The translations under genes and the position numbers were made by a program. A model generated the notes under the pieces. That model made no database searches, had not been told where the DNA came from, and saw only the letters and a list, made by a program, of their open reading frames with translations. From Chara braunii (taxonomy: Eukaryota; Streptophyta; Charophyceae; Charales; Characeae), in assembly GCA_003427395.1 (NCBI GenBank), contig BFEA01000011.1, forward strand, positions 3,468,808-3,496,838: a DNA stretch of 28,031 bases. Reading direction: 5' to 3'. This document shows, one piece after another, positions 19,312-28,031 of the stretch (its first letter is position 1; every line of letters starts with the position of its first letter).

Positions 19312-19471
19312 CTTCTTCATCGTTGTCTTCTGTGCAGGTACGCGGCACCTCACTCCGCAGCGCAGCTATGGCGGATCTTCTCCGATGGTGCACCTTGGCT
19401 ATGGCACCTAACTGGCGTGGGCATCTCCTTCCCGCTGGCAACGACGACGACGTGTGTGGTAACGAGAACCA

Positions 19472-19483
19472 GCTCCGATACCA
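19472..19483 (-). other. Primer-binding site, initiator tRNA-Met type
   Basis: On the minus strand TGGTATCGGAGC matches the plant initiator tRNA-Met primer-binding consensus TGGTATCAGAGC at 11 of 12 positions. It lies 13 bases inside the 5' LTR, or 8 if the LTR is drawn 5 bases longer. This is slightly farther than usual but correctly oriented. Confidence 0.85.
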
Positions 19484-19496
19484 ATGCAGTCAGACT

Positions 19497-20633
<1,137 letters not shown>

Positions 20634-21264
20634 GGAAAATCATACTGTCATCAATTCTGCTACCATCTTGCTTTGCTATTAACATTTTTTTTACTTTTTC
20701 GGCACGTTCTTTTTCGGTTTCTGTCTTTTTTTTTTTTTGTGTGTGTGTTCGTCGTCGTTTTGTTCGTGCACGACGAGCACTGCTCCGTCCATTGTGTGTG
20801 GTTTGAGTGCAGATCATGTGTGTTGTGCTCAGTGTTATGGCTTGCGTGGCTAATGTATCATACCCGAAAGACCACCTGGTCTACATTCAAAGTGCAGGCA
20901 CAAGCGAAAGAAAGATTGTCCATCCAAAAGGTTATGCAAAGAACAGAGCAAATATGTGTACCAACATGACGAAGGAAGCAATTGAACATCATACATGAAC
21001 ACAATCACGTAGATAAATTGCAAAATTTTAAAATAATACGAAAAGTTGACTGTTGACCAAAAAAAAAAAAAGATATATATTGTCACATAACTATGAACTA
21101 NAAGAGCGCAATTTGCGAAACAAACGGCAAAAATAAAAAAAGAATAAAAAGTAAAAAAAAAAACAAGACAAACATGAAGGGCACAGTGAAACCATTCATT
21201 TTACTCATTCTTCTTTTGAATCCCCTTTCACCGTGCCTCTCACGTACAAGGCTCACCACGTTGA
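20634..21264. other. Unassigned stretch between two elements
   Basis: A/T- and T-rich low-complexity sequence. A 63-codon plus frame (20807-20998) starts with a hydrophobic stretch (CVVLSVMACVANV) but has no known domain and no homologous copy here, so it is not called. One N lies at 21102. Confidence 0.5.
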
Positions 21265-21582
21265 TGAAGATATATATAAAACAGAGCTGCCCAGTAAACC
21301 GTAGGCAGAGAGGGAGAAGAGGACAACAAACGAGGGGCTGTGGCAAACCGTTTCGTCGGAGTTTCACCAACTCATCAGGAGGCTGAACCCTCAACAGTCT
21401 GCAGAATCCCCTAACTGATTACACTGTAAGTGATAATCCACCTTAACCCCGGCTGTGGTTACGCATCAACGACTGCCCGACAACTGATACCCTGAGGTGG
21501 GCACCAACCACTGCCCTCAAGGTACCTGTGGCAAAAGTCAAAGCAGACTATCACTCACCCACACCAGATGGAAAACTCTACA
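21265..21582 (-). repeat. Retrozyme 3' LTR
   Basis: A 318-bp repeat, nearly identical to 21764-22167 apart from the 78-bp duplication there. Similarity weakens at the low-coordinate edge (TATATATA region), so that boundary is approximate. Confidence 0.75.
21343..21402 (-). ncRNA. Hammerhead ribozyme A (type III)
   Basis: Sixty nucleotides on the minus strand fold as follows. GCAGACTGT pairs with ACGGTTTGC as a 9-bp stem III, with two G·U pairs. GAGG pairs with CCTC (stem I, hexaloop GTTCAG). The CTGATGA core follows. GTTGG pairs with CCGAC (stem II, loop TGAAACT), then GAAA. Cleavage is predicted after GTT, between 21393 and 21392. Stem II has a G·U where the other copies have G-C, so pairing is kept despite the change. 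Confidence 0.92.
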
Positions 21583-21763
21583 GACTGTCGGTTCACACCC
21601 CATCACAAGCAAGCAAAACATCCACGAAACAAAGAAAGGTCTTTCACAGCCAAAAAGTACACTCCAGACACGCCGCTGGCACTAGAGGCACAGTATGGCC
21701 GCGTAGTGACGGCCCGACCACTGCCACTCGACCTGACCAGAGAATACCGTAGCAGGGTGCTAG
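21583..21763 (-). other. Retrozyme internal region
   Basis: 181 bp with no reading frame of note. On the minus strand, the start (next to the 5' LTR) contains ACGGTATTC, a weak tRNA-Met-like primer site, and the end has GATGGGGTG, a weak purine tract. Confidence 0.5.
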
Positions 21764-21849
21764 TGAAGTCGTGGTATATATAGTCAAACAAAGCTGCCTG
21801 GTAAACCGTAGGCAGAGAGGGAGAAGAGGACAACAAACGGTGGGCTGTG

Positions 21850-21909
21850 GCAAACCGTTTCGTCTGAGTTTCACCGACTCATCAGGAAGCTGAACCCTCA
21901 ACAGTCTGC
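21850..21909 (-). ncRNA. Hammerhead ribozyme B (type III)
   Basis: The same 60-nt architecture and core as copy A. Two changes stand out. Stem I pairs GAGG with CTTC (one G·U, pairing retained). Stem II pairs GTCGG with CAGAC and so has one G-A mismatch, which may weaken this copy. Predicted cleavage is between 21900 and 21899. Confidence 0.88.
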
Positions 21910-21927
21910 AGAATCCCCTAACTGATG

Positions 21928-21987
21928 GCAAACCGTTTCGTCGGAGTTTCACCGACTCATCAGGAGGCTGAACCCTCAACAGTCTGC
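21928..21987 (-). ncRNA. Hammerhead ribozyme C (type III)
   Basis: The best-paired copy: stem I GAGG/CCTC, stem II GTCGG/CCGAC without mismatch, stem III of 9 bp, intact CTGATGA and GAAA, cleavage triplet GTT. Predicted cleavage is between 21978 and 21977. Confidence 0.93.
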
Positions 21988-22168
21988 AGAATCCCCTAAC
22001 TGATTACACTGTAAGTGATAATCCACCTTAACCCCGGCTGTGGTTAAGCATCAACGACTGCCCGACAACTGATGCCCTGAGGTGGGCACCAACCACTTCC
22101 CTCAAGGTACCTGTGGCAAAAGTCAAAGCAGACTATCACTCATCCACACCAGATGGAAAACTCTACAG

Positions 22169-22221
<53 letters not shown>

Positions 22222-22222
22222 N

Positions 22223-22282
<60 letters not shown>
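22169..22282. repeat. Compound (CA)n(GA)n microsatellite
   Basis: It starts next to the retrozyme 5' LTR: AC repeats to 22221, one N at 22222, then AG repeats. The order and orientation are the same as at 20477-20633. Confidence 0.95.
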
Positions 22283-22285
<3 letters not shown>

Positions 22286-22670
22286 TGACGAAGGGGAGAA
22301 CAGTGAAATGACACAATGCTGCCATTTCGTAAAAATGGACATCGTTTATTTTTTGAACGAAATTGAAACCGAGTTTTATGGCCGAAAACTCGTCCAAATT
22401 TGCTGCTCCTGAGGGTCCTGCGTTTTTAAAACGCTGGACCCCCTGGATGCATATGGACTTAAAAAAAAAAGAAAAAAAGGGCTTCCCCCTGGATGTATAT
22501 GGACTTATCTTGAGACCATATACATCCAGGCGGTCCCCCCTGGAATCCTGGATGAATCTGGTCTCAAACAGACCCTTCATCGTTGAGACCAGATACATCC
22601 AGGCGGTCCCCCCTGGATGTCATCCTGACAAATGTCTTCGCACTCAAAAAGACCCTTCATCGTTGAAATG
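22283..22670. repeat. Direct and inverted repeat cluster
   Basis: CCCTGGATG(C/T)ATATGGACTT occurs at 22441 and 22487. Its inverse, CATATACATCCAGG (one with CAGATACATCCAGG), occurs at 22517 and 22591. The latter two sit in a duplicated unit of about 75-80 bp (22511-22584, 22585-22666) that also shares GGCGGTCCCCCCTGGA and AGACCCTTCATCGTTGA. The arms could fold back. No gene is visible. Confidence 0.7.
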
Positions 22671-22680
22671 TTTCTTGCAC

Positions 22681-22683
<3 letters not shown>

Positions 22684-22759
<76 letters not shown>
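22684..22759. repeat. (TC)n microsatellite
   Basis: A pure TC dinucleotide run of 76 bases. Confidence 0.95.
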
Positions 22760-22761
<2 letters not shown>

Positions 22762-22833
22762 GACTTCCCTGCCTTCACCGCTAACGAGAGAGGGGTCACG
22801 ACTGATCCAAAAATCATGCAACTGATCGAGATC

Positions 22834-23400
22834 TCATCTGCGCCTCAAAACAGCGCGGATGTCATCACTCGGATCCCACAACTGCACCTCGCCATGGAGA
22901 TAACCACGACCCTGAAGCGGAGGATCCAAGAACGCCATGTACGAAGGGTTGTCAACCATGCGCCCTTCATGCTCTTCAGACATGGCGGACACTAGATAGC
23001 GGATGGTGTGGCCAACGACGTCCATGCTTTCACTCTGCCACTTGTCAGGGATGATCGGCCCAACCTTCGTCGCGAACAGCAGCACCTCGCTCAGTCGATT
23101 GCGATTGGAGTACCCTAGGCCGGTGGTGATCGTAATGGCGAACTGACCGCTGATGTGCACATGGTAGCAGCGCACATCATGGCAGACCAGCCCCGTCCAA
23201 AACTCCACTCATTTTCCACACCTAGTGTTTCAAAGACACAGCTGCTCGTGGACAGCAACCAGGCGGTCATCCATGTAATCCTTCACAGTGCAGTCGATGA
23301 CCCTGTCTGTGCTCTGAATCCAAGCCCCGTCTGATCTCCCAACAAACCTCTGCCCTTCACTCCCCTCCCATCATCCCTTGAAGACGCCCGCAACACAAAG
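22834..23400 (-). pseudogene. Unrecognised protein-coding remnant
   Basis: One minus-strand frame stays coherent for about 180 codons, with TGA stops at 23230-23232 and 23209-23211 and a third TGA near 23369. Readable pieces, in order, are AWIQSTDRVIDCTVKDYM, RLVAVHEQL, VEFWTGLVCHDVR, GLGYSNRNRLSEVLL, DVVGHTIRYLVSAMSEEHEG and a C-terminal VQLWDPSDDIRAVL. The composition is that of a globular protein, but I cannot name the family. All stops are TGA, as expected if CGA codons decayed. It lies on the same strand as the Myb/SANT remnant 0.7 kb upstream and could be the 3' part of the same gene, separated by a repeat-filled intron; that is inference. Confidence 0.5.
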
Positions 23401-24032
<632 letters not shown>

Positions 24033-24065
24033 CATGATGAACGTCATTCACACTCAACGGTTACA

Positions 24066-24950
24066 TCACCCCTTCCCTCCCCCACCTTTGTTGCTCGCCC
24101 CTCCATCACCGCTTCGCCTTGGCATCACACAGACCAGCATTTGAAGGATGAAGTGTCCATCCTTCATTGCACTTGCCATCTCTCCAATCTGGATAGCCAT
24201 GTCCCCCATCCTATCAGCCATTCTCCCTGCTCCACCGGCACTAGCCTTTGCCAGCATTTCAGCTGCATGATCCAAACCTTCACGGTACACCGGCGTCAAA
24301 TCTTCCATTGCAGCAATTATTGAAAATTTGGTGGCCGGTCCTTCACCACCACCGACCTTCCCACTCGCCATCCTTCTCATCTTCGAGCTGTTGTCGCTGC
24401 CGTCCGAATGGCCTCTATCGCTCCTTCCACCGTCTAATGATGGTTGCGTTGGAGCATTCATGGAATTCGAGTCCAGAGTGTCATCACAAGTCACTGACGG
24501 TTTGCGCATGGCCCATTCTACCTCCTCCCACAACGACTTCTCGAAAGACAACTTCACACCCGCCTTCCTTCGCTTCTCCACAGGCAATTCCCAGTAGGAC
24601 TCCTTGTCAGACCCGCCGCACTTATCGCGGAAGCTTCGCGTCATTGAGAATAGCTAACCATCTCTTCCTGCACTCCTCTGCCCCTCTTGTAAAACCCAGG
24701 TCCTTCATTTTCGCCGCCACCCACTCTTGCCGCTCGCCTCTTTTCATATTCCTATCCACAATCGAAGCGTATGCTGTCAATGCGTCATCCTCCCTAATTA
24801 AGTGAGCAAGGGCAATCCTCTCCTCCAAAGTCTAGAACTTTGTGCTTTTTTCAGTGGCTTGCTGTTAACGGTTGTGTCCATCGGTGGCGGGGCATCCTCC
24901 CTCTCGTCCCTACTGTCATCCTCATTGTCTTCGCTGACATCGAGTGAAGC
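24066..24950 (-). pseudogene. Myb/SANT-like DNA-binding protein, broken
   Basis: The N-terminal acidic part (SEDNEDD, RDEREDAPPP) lies at about 24950-24880. A frame change and a TAG at 24832-24834, standing where the first Trp of the Myb repeat is expected (KF-x-TLEERIALAHL), follow. The domain continues with GERQEWVAAKMKDLGFTR and EECRKRWLAILNDAKL. Near 24635 the frame shifts to DKCGGSDKESYWELP and FEKSLWEEVEWAMRK. The C-terminus is a helical segment (GLDHAAEMLAKA, MGDMAIQIGEMASAMKDGHF) ending at 24066 in a Gly-rich tail. The W…W…W spacing and the CRKRW helix are typical of plant Myb/SANT-like (trihelix-related) proteins, some of which accompany Harbinger transposons. Whether it is a host gene or transposon-derived cannot be decided here. 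Confidence 0.6.
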
Positions 24951-26500
24951 CAGCGATGGAGATGAGTGTCTGGTGGATGACGACGACTGCTCTCCTCACG
25001 AGCTTGTTCTCTCCCTTGCAGCAGAGGCTGGTGTGGCCTCTGATGTTGATGTCACCGACATTGAAGGGGGCAGTGGAGCAAGGCCGCTGATGTTTGATCC
25101 GGGCGCGGGCGGTCTTCTTTCCGGGGGCGTCGCTATGCCGAACATCGGTCACTGTGCAGGGCTGGTGCCAACATTCAAAGAAGCTCGCTGCTGTCTTGAC
25201 AAATCAGCGCAGGCATTCCACATTTTGTCGTTGTATGCCTGGGAAGGAGACATTGGATACGGGCCATCCCTTGCAGCAGGTGGCCTGTACGACATCCCCA
25301 TGCAACCCCTGTGCCTGCGGGAGGGACCGTATCCACAGTCCCACCACCACCTTGCAGCCCGCCTAAATGACCTGCACTAAATAACGGAGCCGGATTGATG
25401 TACATCTCACGTGTCGTCGGATCGTTCGCCCAAGACGGCAGAGTGGACATGGCCCGTGGCACCGCTCCCCCCGCTGGTATTCATCCGATTTTCATCGACC
25501 TCCTGACTCAAAAATGATAGGCCCGCCTGGGAGTAGTTCACACGGCCAGGCGCTTCTTCCTCCATATCCTGAGGCCGTTGATGGTGTCCTGCAAGGCCAG
25601 CCTCGTTCATATCTGCCCGCCATCTGTGACCATCCATACACACGTCGTGCGACAACTGTTGCTCACCTCCTGGATAGTAGGACGACAATCCGCACGCCGA
25701 GGATGACAACACACGTCAACACGCCGAGGACGACAACACACGTGATGACGACGAAAATCATAGCGAAGACAGCAATGACAGCTGCTATGAGCGCGAAGAA
25801 GACAACTGCAGATACGCCGGGACGCAGAAGATGGCGGACTCCTGTTGACCGGCACGACAAACCACAGAGCGGCAGTTGCCGTGCACGTCTCCGCCTCAAG
25901 TGTTCTACTGGTGGACAACCGCGATGCCAGGCTGCAAGGACCGATGATGACGACAACACTGCTGCGACCGCCGTGGTTCACCTCAGTGGTGGTGGATGGG
26001 AGACGCACTGCGGGGAAAACCACGCCTCCATGTGGTCGACCGACATGCAAGGTCGATGGAGGAGTCCACAAACGAGCCTGGACAGCTGTGAACCGGCCGC
26101 TCCCTCGCACGACACGATGGACAAACTGTGACACGGAATGCAGTGCGTGTCCGCAGCTGCCGTCCATGAAAGGTGCCTCCTTTGGGATAGGAAAAGGAGT
26201 TCACCCTTCGTTTCCCTCAGGGCGGTCGTGCTCGTTCGCCACGACAACGCCTGTGACAAATGAAGGACACGAGCAGACCGGAAATCCACAATGGCAGAAT
26301 GGAGCATGACTACAACGATCATGTTTGAGAAAGGCAGTGACGATGGTGCCAATGAAGGTTTTTGGGCAGTGATCGAAGTCGGTCGACGTTCGCACGTCGA
26401 TGGTGGCAGTATGTAAGCCAGTGTCCGTACCTCCCCTCAACTCCGCCACCTCTACGTCAATTTTGTGCAACACGCCAAAAATTCAAGAAAAGAAAAAGAA
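24951..26500. other. Unassigned stretch, fragments of coding character
   Basis: Long overlapping frames exist on both strands but none shows a known domain. On the plus strand 25690-25815 reads an acidic stretch with a duplicated unit (EDDNTRQHA, EDDNTRDDDENHSEDSND) made by a 24-bp tandem repeat; tandem TAGs precede it. On the minus strand 26473-26201 reads KIDVEVAELRGG and FIGTIVTAFLKHD, which looks protein-like but is unassigned. It may include 5' exons of the Myb/SANT-like remnant. Confidence 0.35.
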
Positions 26501-27465
26501 ACGCTGAGGCGGGACACTAGGCAATGAATCCGCGTCCGCTCAACGGCACCGTTCCAATGTCCCACGACGGACCACCTCCAGAAATCCCATGGCACACACG
26601 GTCTGCGATGATGTCCGACAATTGCACTACCGGGACCAGGCTCGTGTTCGCTTGGCAACGACCAGCCCAACGTTCCTTGTGCAATGGAGGGGATGCCCCA
26701 CCCTCCCCACCCTTGCCGTTGAGCCATTGCGCATGGAAAACGAACATGTCAGAGGGGCCCAAACGAGCCGTGGGCCAAGTGGAAACGGCCCTCCGTGGTT
26801 GTGCAGGCCATTTTTTCAGGCAAGTGGAGTCCCCAAAATGCAGTGCGAAAGGGTGCGAAACTGCGTGAACCCGGGTGGGGTCCAGCCCTTGAAATCATCG
26901 TTCTTGCTCTCGACCGGCTTTCTCTTTGTTGGAAAGGTCTTAATTGCACTACAGTACTTGAGTTCCGCTTGACTCAACTTCCGTTACGGTACATCATTCT
27001 TCCTTCGCTTATCTTAGAACATGCGGACCATCCGGTCTTTCAGTTTGAGAGTACTAGCTGGGGAGGATTTGATGAGCTTGTGCAGTACTAGCGCACCTTT
27101 GCTCTCGAATAGCTTTTCACAGCATTGCAAAGAACGAGTACCCTGCCCATATTTCACCCTCGTTTCCACAAACAACCTCCTCACCACTCTCCAGTCGTCT
27201 TCTCAGATTTCACCACTATTGCGCTGTAAGCTAATATCTCCCTTCTGCCGCTTCAGACTATGGAGTAAGTCAACAACATTGACCGAACCCCATTTGTCAC
27301 CCCTTTTCTTCCCAATCTCTACAATCCTGCCATCTACTTCCTTGCTCCCTTCGCTAGTTGCATGCTATTTTCTCTTCCGCTGTCTTTCTCTTCTCCCAGG
27401 TGTCGCTCGTGATCTCGTCGAACTCTTCCTGACTTTCACCACTCTAATTTTTAAAGACCGTGACC
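26501..27465. other. Unassigned stretch
   Basis: Several plus- and minus-strand open frames up to about 190 codons occur without recognisable motifs. I see no RNA gene or repeat here. Confidence 0.4.
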
Positions 27466-28000
27466 ACAATCGTATCGAAGTGCAACAATTTAACAGAAGT
27501 TGGCTTGGTGGGGACCAAGGGGGTTGGCTGGGAAAGGTGGTATGGGCAACAGGGGGACGGCCAGGGGAGCGTAGCAAGGGGCTTATATCACCTTTCCTTT
27601 CATGAATGGACAAATATAGACCCAGTAATCCCACTCTGACCTGCTGTGGAATTCCTGGAAACTCTTCTCCCCCTTCTGGCACAGGTGGGTCTGCAATGTT
27701 ATGGTGGAGAGTGAGCCTCAGCAGCATGCTGCCCGCATGGGTACAAGCTAATCAGGCGGGGGGACTACAGAGGCAGACAGAAGCCAAGCTTTCCCTTAAG
27801 CCACCAGTACCTGGCCCAGCTATCGAGTCCGAGCCTCGGCCGACCGGTACGCCGACCCGTGCTGAGGCTCGGACTACCGGGCGCAGGCATCCCGAACGTC
27901 GGAGTGAAACGAACGAAAAAAAACGGAAAAAAAAAACGGAAAAAAAAAACGGAAAAAAAAAACGGAAAAAAAAAACGAAAAAAAAAACGAAAAAAAGTAT
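27466..28000 (+). mobile_element. LINE 3' end, truncated copy 3 (plus strand)
   Basis: QQFNRSWLGGDQGG followed by GKVVW (frame ending 27605) and, in the next frame, LSFHEWTNIDPVIPL (about 27575-27640) match the C-terminal tail of the LINE at 3397-6465 (QQFSSSWLGG, LIFHEWTRIDTAIPL). A frameshift lies between them and a TGA near 27636. The 3' untranslated region holds a strong hairpin, GTCCGAGCCTC (27827-27837) with GAGGCTCGGAC (27864-27874). The 3' tail is an iterated A8-10 plus CGG or CG unit (27915-27998). The 5' breakpoint and any target duplication were not found. Confidence 0.7.
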
Positions 28001-28031
28001 GGCAGTGTATAGTCCCACGCTATAGCACCAG

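Larger units (their letters stand above)
18238..19471 (-). other. Gypsy 5' leader between PBS and gag
   Basis: About 1.2 kb without a convincing gene. It contains the GTCAAC motif array (18829-18985), a pyrimidine-rich block at 19005-19330 with recurring GCTATGG words (about 18986, 19079, 19123, 19208, 19363, 19396), and a (CT)n run at 19261-19309. Open frames on the plus strand here are low-complexity artefacts. Confidence 0.6.
21265..22167 (-). mobile_element. Retrozyme-like non-autonomous LTR element with hammerheads
   Basis: Two direct repeats, 21265-21582 and 21764-22167, flank a 181-bp non-coding interior. Read on the minus strand both start TGTAGAGTTTTCC and end in CTTCA, so they have TG…CA-type ends. 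Each carries a complete hammerhead ribozyme; the 5' repeat has two. Established knowledge: retrozymes are non-coding plant elements with hammerhead-bearing LTRs, thought to be mobilised by Ty3/gypsy enzymes and to accumulate as circular RNA. Cleavage at the repeats would release a 507-nt or 585-nt RNA. The primer-binding site is weak (only GGTAT is seen just inside the 5' repeat), and neither a clear polypurine tract nor a target duplication was found. The ends are therefore provisional, but the ribozymes are not. Confidence 0.8.
21764..22167 (-). repeat. Retrozyme 5' LTR with internal 78-bp duplication
   Basis: A 404-bp repeat. It equals the other LTR plus one extra 78-bp unit (21850-21927 repeated at 21928-22005), so it has two hammerheads. 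Its high-coordinate end abuts a (CA)n(GA)n microsatellite. Confidence 0.75.

Noticed and set aside
18875-19411. Plus-strand serine/leucine-rich frames in the gypsy leader
   Set aside because: They arise from CT repeats and pyrimidine-rich sequence and have no domain; the element is read on the other strand.
21265-22167. CRISPR-like direct repeats
   Set aside because: There are only two long copies with LTR-type ends and hammerheads, no short repeat-spacer pattern, and a eukaryotic context.

Overview
The window looks like repeat-dominated nuclear DNA of a green-lineage eukaryote. The evidence is a Ty3/gypsy element with an initiator-Met-tRNA primer site, a LINE with a plant-type zf-RVT domain, a PIF/Harbinger transposase, a Myb/SANT-like gene remnant, many compound microsatellites and an assembly gap. 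The style suggests a charophyte alga such as Chara, but that is an inference I cannot verify here. I see no bacterial-type operon, no CRISPR array, no rRNA or tRNA gene, and no intact host gene that I can name.

Layout. 1-1060: 3' end of a minus-strand LINE, interrupted by a 50-base poly(C) run. 1140-3380: unrecognised sequence with one possible single-pass membrane protein reading frame (1787-2470, minus). 3397-6465: a 5'-truncated minus-strand LINE framed by a 15-bp target-site duplication. 6640-6765: a further LINE 3'-end fragment on the plus strand. 7290-10084: a candidate Harbinger terminus, a 98-bp-arm foldback retroposed between 14-bp direct repeats, and a frameshifted DDE transposase. 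10402-20476: a complete but dead Ty3/gypsy element on the minus strand (LTRs, PBS, gag, protease, RT/RNase H, integrase, chromodomain-like tail). A TIR transposon with a 6-bp duplication is nested in its gag; its interior is the N gap. 20477-22282: two compound microsatellites bracket a small LTR-type element. 22440-22670: a direct and inverted repeat cluster. 22834-24950: decayed minus-strand coding remnants including a Myb/SANT-like domain, with a large (GT)n block between them. 25500-27100: mostly unassigned. 27466-28000: a third LINE 3' fragment, on the plus strand.

The most interesting object is at 21265-22167. Two direct repeats on the minus strand carry three copies of a textbook type III hammerhead self-cleaving ribozyme. 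Each has a 9-bp stem III, a 4-bp stem I, a 5-bp stem II, an intact CUGAUGA/GAAA core and a GUU cleavage triplet. Paired LTR-like repeats, hammerheads and no coding capacity are the signature of a retrozyme, a non-autonomous element that plants are thought to mobilise with Ty3/gypsy enzymes through circular RNA. A Ty3/gypsy element in the same orientation lies about 0.8 kb away, although this copy is inactivated.

Most coding sequence here is decayed. Many in-frame stops are TGA or TAG and look like single-base changes of CGA, TGG or CAG codons, which is compatible with methylation-driven C-to-T decay. Sequencing error could account for some of the frameshifts.
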